From positions 1 through 7,125 of the forward strand of contig JAQIDA010000084.1 of assembly GCA_027858275.1 (NCBI GenBank): a DNA stretch of 7,125 bases, in the 5' to 3' direction. Position numbers and translations under genes: made by a program. Position 1 is the stretch's first letter, and each line of letters starts with the position of its first letter. This document shows, piece after piece, positions 1-6,777 of the stretch. This stretch comes from Candidatus Kapaibacterium sp. (lineage in GTDB: Bacteria; Bacteroidota; Ignavibacteria; Kapaibacteriales; UBA2268). The notes below the pieces were generated by a model, which was not told the DNA's origin, made no database searches, and was given only the letters and a program-made list of their open reading frames with translations.

Positions 1-1
1 A

Positions 2-1291
2 ATTAACACCTTGCTCGAAGCTGAAAGGCACATAAACGATCCCAAAAATAAAGAAAGAATCCCACAGATCAAATTGAATATGTGGAACAACTTGTATAAT
101 AATGCGATTACACATTATAATACATACATCAAAAAAGAAAAAAAGAAATATATTGATTCAGCAATAATTTCATTAGACTTGGCCAATAAACTCAAAGACG
201 GCAAAATGATTGTCGAATCATTGAGAGGTATGCTTTTCCTTTTGAAAGGCGATCAACCGGCAGGAGTAAAAGCTTATGAAAAATATTGCGACCTACTTGT
301 AGAAGAAATTGATCTCATGAAGTCTGCCGATATTTATCTCGGGATGTCCAAAGCTGATGTAGTAACAGCCTTGTCGCGAAAAGGAAAACTCATTAAAACG
401 AGCGGTAAGAGAGAAACACCGGATGCTGATTCATTAATCACTGACGAATTCACGATCAAAAGAGATGATGTTTATGCTTTCTATGCTCCCGATGAAGCAA
501 ACCAATACAAGCTGGTTGGTGTTAGAGTCGATCCTCCGAAGGATTGGACTTCTTGGGAAAGAGCTTTATTCTTCAGAGTGAATCTTTCTCCTATGAAAGA
601 ACTTGCCGGTATTTATTACGACGCCGAAGATTATACTAACGCATTGTTATACATAAATCTTATAACAGCAATTGACCCGACAAACGTAGACGCGAACCGA
701 TTCATGGTTCAAATCTATGAAGTTCAGGACAAACCCGAAGAAGCTAAAAAGAATATTGCGGCACTCGTTAAGAAAAACCCCAATAATAAATTATATCGCA
801 ATCAGTACGCCGAAATATGCTTGCGTATGAAAGACTATGATACAGCTATTGAACAGTATGAAGCCGCAATCAAGATTGACCCTGAATATTGTGATCCTTT
901 AAGAAATCTGGGTGCCAGCTACAAAAACAAAGCCTTCTTTGCATATCAAGCAGAACAAAAAAAAGCCGATGAAGACGAAAAATATTCAATTAATGTTGAT
1001 AATTACTTCCCGATTCTCGAAACATCAGCTGACTATTTCGAAAAAGCAAGAAAATGTGATAAATACAAAAAAGATCCTCAGGTTTATAGTGAATTGATTC
1101 AGATTTACAATGCTCTGCTGCAAGATGAAAAAGCCAAAAAGCTTTTGTCTCGTCTCGTAAGATTTGAAAAGAATTTAGATGACGATGAGCTGTCATCTTA
1201 CTATTACATGCTTTTCAAGATCTATGGTGATTTGAAAATGGAAGAGGAAGCCGCAGCAGTAGAAGCCAAAATTCAAGCTTTGGACAATTAA
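2..1291 (+). CDS. TPR-repeat protein with an internal BamE/SmpA-like segment (5' truncated)
   Basis: The frame is open from the first bases of the window, so the true start lies upstream; the TTG at 11 is only the first possible start codon inside the window. Residues below count that TTG as 1. Residues about 45-100 are helical and TPR-like. Residues about 197-297 contain three consecutive 34-residue TPR units with the usual small-residue and aromatic spacing and Asp-Pro or Asn-Pro turns (IDPTN 221-225, KNPNN 255-259, IDPEY 289-293). More helical hairpins follow to the C terminus at 426, with a charged insertion around 312-330. Residues about 108-175 differ: a GMSKADVVTAL helix followed by beta-rich sequence (DDVYAFYAP, YKLVGVRVDPP) resembles the BamE/SmpA fold. 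TPRs bind proteins, so a scaffold or envelope role is plausible, but the missing N terminus means a signal peptide or lipobox cannot be judged. Exact function is unknown. It ends 81 bases before the DUF3467 gene. Confidence 0.85.
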   Translation: MNTLLEAERHINDPKNKERIPQIKLNMWNNLYNNAITHYNTYIKKEKKKYIDSAIISLDLANKLKDGKMIVESLRGMLFLLKGDQPAGVKAYEKYCDLLVEEIDLMKSADIYLGMSKADVVTALSRKGKLIKTSGKRETPDADSLITDEFTIKRDDVYAFYAPDEANQYKLVGVRVDPPKDWTSWERALFFRVNLSPMKELAGIYYDAEDYTNALLYINLITAIDPTNVDANRFMVQIYEVQDKPEEAKKNIAALVKKNPNNKLYRNQYAEICLRMKDYDTAIEQYEAAIKIDPEYCDPLRNLGASYKNKAFFAYQAEQKKADEDEKYSINVDNYFPILETSADYFEKARKCDKYKKDPQVYSELIQIYNALLQDEKAKKLLSRLVRFEKNLDDDELSSYYYMLFKIYGDLKMEEEAAAVEAKIQALDN

Positions 1292-1372
1292 ATCTTATGC
1301 TTAAAATTTGAGTGCGTACTTTGTACTCGAGAGTCAACACCTATTTTAAAGACTAAAGAAAGCACAAATAAA

Positions 1373-1690
1373 ATGGCAGATAATAAAGACAAAAAACCAC
1401 AGCAGATCAATATTCAGCTTGGTGAAAAAGAAGCCGAAGGCATCTATTCCAACCTTGCGATAATATCGCATTCGGGTGCTGAATTTATCATCGATTTCAC
1501 AAGGATACTCCCCGGAGTGCCAAAAGCAAAGGTACACGCAAGAGTCATCATGACACCGCAGCATGCCAAAATGCTTATGCATGCTCTGTCTGAAAATATC
1601 TCAAAATTTGAGCAAAAAAATGGTGAAATCAAAGTTAACAGACAAGATTCATTCCCCGGTTTTCCCGGCGGCACACCTAAAGTCAATTGA
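1373..1690 (+). CDS. DUF3467 family protein
   Basis: This is a complete 105-residue protein, the usual size for DUF3467, a family of small proteins of unknown function common in Bacteroidota and relatives. The diagnostic core is present in order: an INIQL strand (12-16), AEGIYSNLAIISHS (21-34), EFIIDF (37-42), ILPGVPKAKVHARVIMTP (45-62), and a helix QHAKMLMHALSENISKFE (63-80). The C-terminal tail is Gly/Pro-rich (PGFPGG, 95-100) and probably disordered. There is no signal peptide or membrane segment, so it should be cytoplasmic. The ATG at 1373 is chosen because the family motif begins about 10 residues later. The leader is A-rich with no strong Shine-Dalgarno motif. It lies 81 bases after the TPR gene and 23 bases before a terminator, so it is probably the last gene of that transcript. 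The family match is secure; no biochemical role can be assigned. Confidence 0.9.
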   Translation: MADNKDKKPQQINIQLGEKEAEGIYSNLAIISHSGAEFIIDFTRILPGVPKAKVHARVIMTPQHAKMLMHALSENISKFEQKNGEIKVNRQDSFPGFPGGTPKVN

Positions 1691-1712
1691 TAATTATTAG
1701 TTGATTACACAT

Positions 1713-1753
1713 AAACCGAGGATCACATGTACTTGCGATTCTCGGTTTTTTTT
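1713..1753 (+). terminator. Rho-independent terminator after the DUF3467 gene
   Basis: AAACCGAGGATC (1713-1724) pairs with GATTCTCGGTTT (1737-1748) as a 12-bp stem containing one G-U pair, around a 12-base loop. The stem runs directly into eight T residues (1746-1753). It begins 22 bases after the DUF3467 stop codon. The opposite strand offers only three T residues on its side, so termination should act on + strand transcripts. It marks the boundary between the TPR/DUF3467 unit and the glycan cluster. Confidence 0.88.
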
Positions 1754-1809
1754 GATATATTCGCTACAGCTGTATTTAAACAAATCGGGTATGCTTCTGA
1801 AAATTTTCT

Positions 1810-1817
1810 TACTTTTG
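1810..1817 (+). promoter_or_regulatory. Possible Bacteroidota-type -7 promoter element for the glycan cluster
   Basis: TACTTTTG matches the TAnnTTTG consensus of the Bacteroidota primary sigma factor. It lies after the terminator at 1713-1753 and about 50 bases before the GT-C gene start, where a promoter for the cluster is expected. No clear -33 TTTG/TTG element was found at the proper spacing upstream, and short AT-rich matches arise easily by chance, so this is only a candidate. Confidence 0.27.
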
Positions 1818-1866
1818 TTGTAAATGAAGAAAAAACATATTTCTGATTAATAAAACAGTTATACTT

Positions 1867-3465
1867 ATGAATAATTTCACGCGCGCTTACTATCCTTTGA
1901 TCGTCCTCTTGTTCGGCTTTGCTCTCTTTACATATTTCCTCTACAGCAGCTCTGTCAATTCTCACGACGGAGTATTTACCTATGCCTTGGACGATCCCTA
2001 TATCCACATGACAATAGCTGACAATCTCGCCGACAACGGCAGTTTTGGAATTACTCCCGACACTTATACGGCAGCTTCATCATCGCCTTTATGGACTCTG
2101 ATGATTGCCGGAGGTTTTGCCCTCTTCGGCAAAAGCCTGATGATGCCTTTCGCGTTCAATATCTTTTTTGCATTTCTTGCCTTGATTATCGCATATAAGG
2201 AATTGAAAAATCATATTGGGCGGAATATGTTATTCGTCGTTACAGGTCTGTTGTTTTTCAGCGCGCCCTTTTCAGCAATTATATTCACCGGTTTGGAACA
2301 TACCGCGCACATTGTATTTACAATGCTGTTCGTTCTCTATGCCGCGCGTGAATTAAGCGATGAAAAGAGTAAATCATTCCCGATATTTATACTGATAACA
2401 TTGATACTTACTTCCTTAAGATTCGAAGGAGCCTTCCTTGTCTTTTTCGTGTCAATAATTATGTCCTTCCGTTCCGGATTAAAACGAGCAGCACTTATTG
2501 CCGCAGCCGGAATGTTGCCGATTATCATCGGAGGATTAGTGTCAATCAGCAACGGCTGGTATTTTTTCCCGACCTCAATTTTGCTCAAAGGCACTTTGCC
2601 GCACGGATTCAATATTGCGGAAATAATTAAGATTCTGGTATTCACGATAATGAAGCAAGTTACAAAATCACCGCATCTGTTGGTACTCTTGCTTTCCGCA
2701 GCCGGAATGCTTGTCTACAGAATCAAAAAGGGAAGTATTTTCTCATCAATCAGCGCGATTTATCTCCTTTTGTTTATTCTCGGAACGCTTATGCACTTGC
2801 AACTGGCCGGTATCGGTTGGTTCTACAGATACGAAGCATATCTGACATTTCTCGGTTTGTTTGCCGCAGCAGCGTCTGCCGCGGATATTATGAAAGAAAA
2901 CGACATCCGATTTGCTGATTTGAGTATCAAAATCAAACTGAGTGTCATGTTTGCACTGTTAATATTCGCGATGCCCTTGTTGCACCGCGGAGCTGACGCA
3001 GCGAAAAACAATACTCAAGCCACAACAAACATCTATGAACAGCAATACCAATCAGCAAAATTCATAGACAAGTATTACTCCGGCGAAAGCATCATATTGA
3101 ACGATATCGGACTCGTAAATTATTATGCTGATATTAAAACTCTTGACTTCTGGGGGCTTGCCGATATGGACATAGCCGGCATCAAAAGAGCCCAAAATTT
3201 TGATAGAGAGCATTTAAATCCGATTATAGAAAAATCCGGTTCGAAAATTGCCGTAATATACGAAGCTTGGTATGACTATGTGATCCCGTTTACTGATCAA
3301 TGGCATACGGTTGGATATATGACAATCAAAAACAATGTCGTATGCGGGGAAGATAAAGTCCATTTCTATGCTTTGGGAACGGAAGAAGCTGATCGCATGA
3401 GAACGAATTTGCGAGAATTCGCGAAAACTCTGCCTGATGCTGTTGAATTTCAAGAAATAAAATAG
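1867..3465 (+). CDS. GT-C fold membrane glycosyltransferase (AftB/ArnT-like)
   Basis: This is a complete 532-residue inner-membrane protein. Family knowledge predicts transfer of a sugar from a polyprenyl-phosphate donor to an acceptor on the periplasmic side. An N-terminal transmembrane helix (about 9-27) leads into the first periplasmic loop with the GT-C acidic motif DDPYIH (42-47), then SSSPLWTLMIAG (71-82), as in AftB-like enzymes. Later family-like points are TGLEHT (141-146), LRFEGA (184-189), WYFFPTSILLKG (231-242) and WFYRYEAYL (318-326), among roughly ten further hydrophobic helices up to about 372. The soluble C-terminal part (about 385-532) contains LNDIGLVNYYAD and LDFWGLAD, the usual periplasmic tail signature. 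Asp42/Asp43 are the likely catalytic or metal-binding residues. An in-frame TGA at 1825 and the position of the first helix support the ATG at 1867. The GH57 gene follows after 51 bases. Donor and acceptor cannot be read from sequence; it could also be annotated as a generic 'glycosyltransferase family 39-like' or hypothetical membrane protein. Confidence 0.8.
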   Translation: MNNFTRAYYPLIVLLFGFALFTYFLYSSSVNSHDGVFTYALDDPYIHMTIADNLADNGSFGITPDTYTAASSSPLWTLMIAGGFALFGKSLMMPFAFNIFFAFLALIIAYKELKNHIGRNMLFVVTGLLFFSAPFSAIIFTGLEHTAHIVFTMLFVLYAARELSDEKSKSFPIFILITLILTSLRFEGAFLVFFVSIIMSFRSGLKRAALIAAAGMLPIIIGGLVSISNGWYFFPTSILLKGTLPHGFNIAEIIKILVFTIMKQVTKSPHLLVLLLSAAGMLVYRIKKGSIFSSISAIYLLLFILGTLMHLQLAGIGWFYRYEAYLTFLGLFAAAASAADIMKENDIRFADLSIKIKLSVMFALLIFAMPLLHRGADAAKNNTQATTNIYEQQYQSAKFIDKYYSGESIILNDIGLVNYYADIKTLDFWGLADMDIAGIKRAQNFDREHLNPIIEKSGSKIAVIYEAWYDYVIPFTDQWHTVGYMTIKNNVVCGEDKVHFYALGTEEADRMRTNLREFAKTLPDAVEFQEIK

Positions 3466-3516
3466 TCGAATATCAAGAAATTTAATAAATTATTAGTAAC
3501 TCTGAATGATTGACAG

Positions 3517-5247
3517 ATGAAAACAGGAAACTATATATTGATGCTTCATTCGCATCTGCCCTGGGTGATGAATCACGGTCAATGGCCTCACGGCGAGGAC
3601 TGGCTCACAGAAGCCGCGGCGGAGTCTTATATACCGCTCTTGAACATATTCAACGACTTGCTCAATGAAGGAATATATGCAAAGATCACAATCGGTCTCT
3701 CACCGGTGCTGTGTGAACAATTGGCTCATCCCGATTTTGATAAAAAATTTAAAGACTATTGCGACGCTAAGATTAAATCTGCATCCGAAGACGAGGAGAA
3801 ATTCAGAAAATGGGGGAATGACCCTCAGCAAGTCAGACTTGCGAAATATTGGCAAAAGTGGTATAACGACCGCAAGAATAATTATATCTACAATTACAGC
3901 AGCTCAATCCTGAATGCTTTCAAAGAATTGCAGGACAAGGGCGCTATTGAAATCGCCACTTGCGGAGCCACACACGGATATTTGCCTTTGCTCGGTACTG
4001 AGGAAAGCATAGAATTACAAATTCGTGCTGCTGTCGAAAACTATAAAAAACATTTCGGAACAAGTCCGAGAGGTATATGGCTGCCCGAATGCGCCTACCG
4101 TCCATCTTATGAATGGCACTCAATGTTGCCGATTGATCCTTTCGACAAAAATCGTCTTCGTCCCGGTATAGAGCAATTCTTGAGCCGTCACGGATTGAAT
4201 TATTTCTTTACCGATCAAGACTTGACTGACAGATCATGCAAACTCGGCGCGTTTTTGGACGGCAACAAACACAATTTTATATCAGCCGATTCTCCCGGAT
4301 TCATTCCCGGCAAATACTTGTTTGAACAAATGCACGGCAATGTATTCAACGTAAGTTCAAGCGAGAAAACCGAGTATGGTACAGCGGCAGTGTTCACTCG
4401 TCATCACGAAATCGCAATGCAAGTCTGGAGCGGCACAATCGGTTACCCCGGTGAGCCTGATTATCTTGACTTCCACAAAAAACAATATGAGTCATATTTG
4501 CGCTACTGGAGTGTGACTGACACAAAAGCGGATATGATGTACAAACAACTCTATATTCCTGAACACACTGAAGATAAAGTTGATAAACAGAGCAATCATT
4601 TCATTCATCATATCGAGAACACTTTGTATGATTATAAGAATCGCAGCGGTCGCTTCGGAGTGCTTTGTACCCCGTTTGATACTGAGCTGTTCGGTCATTG
4701 GTGGTTCGAAGGACCTGAGTTCTTGAAACATTTGCTGAGAGGAATACATCATTCTCCTTATGTAGATGCCGCGACGGCTTCCGAACGACTTGAAAATCAT
4801 CCTCCCGAAGAAGTCGCCACATTGCCCGAAGGCTCCTGGGGCGAAAACAATAATCATGATGTCTGGAGCAACAAAGCCAATGAATGGACTTGGCGACTAA
4901 TATATGACAATGAAAATCGCTGGACTAAAATGATGAATGAATTCATGCACTCGGATATTACTTCGCTTATGAGAAGAATCCTGACTCAAGCGCTTCGCGA
5001 AATGATGCTTATGCATTCGTCAGATTGGCAGTTTTTGATACACAATCATTCCGCCGCGGATTATGCCGAGCAAAGGCTCTTCTTTCACAATTCTGATTTC
5101 AACAAATTGTGTGATATTGCGGAGCGAGTCAGCTCAAGATTGTCATTAACTCGAGAAGAAGAGGCCTATTTGGATAAAACTGAGAAGCGAGATTCTGTAT
5201 TCTCCGAATTGCAATTGGAGTGGTGGAAGAAGCCGGAAACAAATTAA
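3517..5247 (+). CDS. GH57 glycoside hydrolase, 1,4-alpha-glucan branching enzyme-type
   Basis: This is a complete 576-residue cytoplasmic protein with no signal peptide. GH57 enzymes of this type cut alpha-1,4-glucan and re-attach the segment through an alpha-1,6 bond with a retaining mechanism, usually in glycogen synthesis. GH57 motifs occur in order: HSHLPW (11-16) at the barrel start; ATCGATHGYLPLL (147-159); GIWLPECAYRP (186-196) with the predicted nucleophile Glu191; VWSG (303-306) with GYPGEPDY (309-316); and FDTELFGHWWFEGPEF (387-402) with the predicted acid/base Asp388. The C-terminal helical domain has GSWGENNNHDVW (439-450) and SSDWQFLI (501-508), typical of the branching-enzyme-like (DUF1957-containing) subgroup. 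The 197 residues between Glu191 and Asp388 appear about 25-30 more than I recall for the Thermus and Thermococcus enzymes, so branching rather than hydrolytic or another transfer activity is not proven. The ATG at 3517 sits just before the first motif; no Shine-Dalgarno sequence is evident. It lies between two membrane glycan proteins, with gaps of 51 and 41 bases, suggesting co-transcription. Confidence 0.9.
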   Translation: MKTGNYILMLHSHLPWVMNHGQWPHGEDWLTEAAAESYIPLLNIFNDLLNEGIYAKITIGLSPVLCEQLAHPDFDKKFKDYCDAKIKSASEDEEKFRKWGNDPQQVRLAKYWQKWYNDRKNNYIYNYSSSILNAFKELQDKGAIEIATCGATHGYLPLLGTEESIELQIRAAVENYKKHFGTSPRGIWLPECAYRPSYEWHSMLPIDPFDKNRLRPGIEQFLSRHGLNYFFTDQDLTDRSCKLGAFLDGNKHNFISADSPGFIPGKYLFEQMHGNVFNVSSSEKTEYGTAAVFTRHHEIAMQVWSGTIGYPGEPDYLDFHKKQYESYLRYWSVTDTKADMMYKQLYIPEHTEDKVDKQSNHFIHHIENTLYDYKNRSGRFGVLCTPFDTELFGHWWFEGPEFLKHLLRGIHHSPYVDAATASERLENHPPEEVATLPEGSWGENNNHDVWSNKANEWTWRLIYDNENRWTKMMNEFMHSDITSLMRRILTQALREMMLMHSSDWQFLIHNHSAADYAEQRLFFHNSDFNKLCDIAERVSSRLSLTREEEAYLDKTEKRDSVFSELQLEWWKKPETN

Positions 5248-5288
5248 ATTTAATAATTGTGTAAATCAATCATCAACTGTATTTATTA

Positions 5289-6695
5289 ATGTCAAGTGCC
5301 AAAAGAGTATTAAAAAATCTTTTTTCCCTCTCAGTCGCGGAAGTCGCGAACAAAGGGATTCAGTTAGTTATTATCATGATTCTCGGTCGTGTAATTATGA
5401 CAGAGGGTCTTGGCGTTGTCGGTGTAGCACAGGGATTCTTCGTATATTTTTTCCTTTTTTCAACTCTTGGTTTCAACATTGTCGGCGCCCGCGAGATCGC
5501 AAAATATCCTGAAAGAATCAGGGAGTATGTCAATTCGATCTTGACGATCAGAGTGATTTTATCAATCCTAATGTATTTGATTCTGATATTCATCGTATCT
5601 TCAATTGATAAACCTGAAATTGAAAAAACCGCAATATTGATATACGGATTGAATCTTTTTTTTAATGCGATTCTCGTTGATTGGGTATATCAGGGAACTG
5701 AGAAGATGGGAGTGCTTGCGATCAGGCAAGTTGCCACAAGTTTGCTGAATCTGCTCGGGATCCTGCTTTTGGTTAATAATCAGGCGGACACCGTTGTTGC
5801 GGTAGGCGTAATGACTGCGTCAATCGGGATCAACGCTCTATGGTTGTTAATACTGTATTTTAAATGGCATGGTCCGATAAAACCCTCATTCGACATCCCC
5901 TTATGGAAAGAGATGTTGAAATCCTCAATTCCTCTGACATTTTTCAGCTTTTTTATCATTATAATCAACTATTTAAACATCTTAATGTTGAGTTTTATGA
6001 ATGGACAAGCTGAAACAGGCTTGTATTTTGCAGCGGTAAAAATATTGGGAATGACATTGGTTCCGACGGCAATTATACAGTTAGCTTTTCTGCCGCTTCT
6101 GTCTCGTTCTGAGACATTAGAAGAACGGCAAAAAATCATGAAAAAATATTCGCAATTAATAATAATAATGGCTGTTATTACTGCCGGAGTCGTTTTCACT
6201 TTCGCTGATTATATATTTGTGCTTGTAGTCGGAAATGATTTTATAGGTGACGGCTATCTTCTCAAAATTTTGATGCTTTCTTCTGTGATCGTCTATATTA
6301 ACACAATGTATTCCACTCCGCTGATAGCATGGAAAATCGAAAAAGTTTTGGTTTGGGCAATGGGAATCGCCGGCTTGGTAAATGTTGGAGCAAATGCTTT
6401 ATTGATCCCTGAATACGGTGCTTCCGGAGCGGCAATAGGTTCGGTAATAAGCGAACTCACGGTTTGTCTCGGTCTGGGCTATTTCTTTAGGAAAAATGTG
6501 AAAAAATTATATATATCCCAAATTTGGAAATATTCTTTGATGGCAGCTGCTTCCTGTTTGATCGGATACTATCTCAATCAATATGGTCTCCACGAAATCG
6601 TTTCTGCTCTAGCGGCGTTTGTAATTTATCTCGGAATAAACTTTATGTTCAAAACAATAACGATCAGTGAATTAAAAGGATATATAGCAAAATGA
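5289..6695 (+). CDS. Polysaccharide flippase, Wzx/RfbX-like (MOP superfamily)
   Basis: This is a complete 468-residue, highly hydrophobic inner-membrane protein. The family flips undecaprenyl-diphosphate-linked oligosaccharides from the cytoplasmic to the periplasmic face. About 12-14 membrane helices can be drawn, for example near 13-33, 41-61, 83-105, 112-131, 147-163, 167-191, 215-235, 242-270, 288-313, 324-345, 353-373, 376-400, 412-428 and 437-455. Family-like sequence includes the N-terminal start of a Polysacc_synt domain (VLKNLFSLSVAEVANKGIQL), LGFNIVGAREIAK (60-72) in the first loops, DWVYQGTEKM (131-140), and IPEYGASGAAIGSVISE (373-389) near the C terminus. Length is normal for the family. 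The ATG at 5289 follows an AT-rich leader without Shine-Dalgarno sequence, 41 bases after the GH57 stop. The next gene, glf, starts 82 bases downstream, and a hairpin begins at its stop codon. The substrate is unknown; the neighbouring glf suggests a galactofuranose-containing repeat unit. A lipid II-type or teichoic flippase is less likely. Confidence 0.88.
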   Translation: MSSAKRVLKNLFSLSVAEVANKGIQLVIIMILGRVIMTEGLGVVGVAQGFFVYFFLFSTLGFNIVGAREIAKYPERIREYVNSILTIRVILSILMYLILIFIVSSIDKPEIEKTAILIYGLNLFFNAILVDWVYQGTEKMGVLAIRQVATSLLNLLGILLLVNNQADTVVAVGVMTASIGINALWLLILYFKWHGPIKPSFDIPLWKEMLKSSIPLTFFSFFIIIINYLNILMLSFMNGQAETGLYFAAVKILGMTLVPTAIIQLAFLPLLSRSETLEERQKIMKKYSQLIIIMAVITAGVVFTFADYIFVLVVGNDFIGDGYLLKILMLSSVIVYINTMYSTPLIAWKIEKVLVWAMGIAGLVNVGANALLIPEYGASGAAIGSVISELTVCLGLGYFFRKNVKKLYISQIWKYSLMAAASCLIGYYLNQYGLHEIVSALAAFVIYLGINFMFKTITISELKGYIAK

Positions 6696-6713
6696 CATGC
6701 GTTCGCATGTTTT
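6694..6713 (+). terminator. Hairpin at the flippase stop codon; possible weak terminator or attenuator
   Basis: ACATGC (6695-6700) and GCATGT (6705-6710) form a perfect 6-bp stem around GTTC, extendable by one G-U pair (6694/6711). A short T-rich stretch, TTTTCTT, begins at 6710. The stem overlaps the last base of the flippase TGA. The stem is short and the T tract is broken by C, so full termination is doubtful. It could reduce read-through into glf or stabilise the 3' end of the upstream mRNA. The downstream gene belongs to the same pathway, which argues against a complete stop. Confidence 0.4.
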
Positions 6714-6736
6714 CTTAATGCCCGGCAAAGTGTCGT

Positions 6737-6742
6737 TATAAT
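6737..6742 (+). promoter_or_regulatory. TATAAT box upstream of glf, possible -10 element
   Basis: A perfect TATAAT lies 35 bases before the glf start, in the 82-base gap after the flippase and downstream of the hairpin. No recognisable -35 TTGACA-like element occurs 16-18 bases upstream, and if the host is of the Bacteroidota lineage its main promoters follow a different consensus. Chance occurrence in AT-rich DNA is quite possible. Confidence 0.2.
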
Positions 6743-6761
6743 TAGATCAAAAATTATTAAT

Positions 6762-6767
6762 AAGGAA
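6762..6767 (+). promoter_or_regulatory. Shine-Dalgarno sequence of glf
   Basis: AAGGAA lies 10 bases before the ATG at 6778 and is the clearest ribosome-binding site in the window; the other complete genes have none this good. It supports the chosen glf start, which also places the dinucleotide-binding motif at the expected position near the N terminus. Confidence 0.6.
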
Positions 6768-6777
6768 ATATATACTA

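Noticed and set aside
11..13. TTG as the true start of the TPR gene
   Set aside because: The frame is open to the window edge and the protein begins mid-helix without a leader, so truncation by the window is the simpler reading.
912..1097. 61-codon + strand frame within the TPR gene
   Set aside because: It is lysine/asparagine-rich low-complexity sequence in an alternative frame of a clear TPR coding region, with no start signal.
1316..1326. Small GTAC-TTT-GTAC hairpin in the gap between the TPR and DUF3467 genes
   Set aside because: A 4-bp stem of a self-complementary tetramer with a 3-base loop and no T tract is too weak to call a terminator or regulatory site; a nearby TACTTTG is one base short of the -7 consensus.
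1346..1686. Two - strand open frames opposite the DUF3467 gene
   Set aside because: The + strand protein matches a known family end to end; the antisense readings match nothing recognised.
4492..4857. 121-codon open frame on the - strand within the GH57 gene, with another at 4601-4822
   Set aside because: They lie opposite conserved GH57 motifs including the catalytic Asp388 region, and their translations show no recognisable domain; they are shadows of the coding strand.
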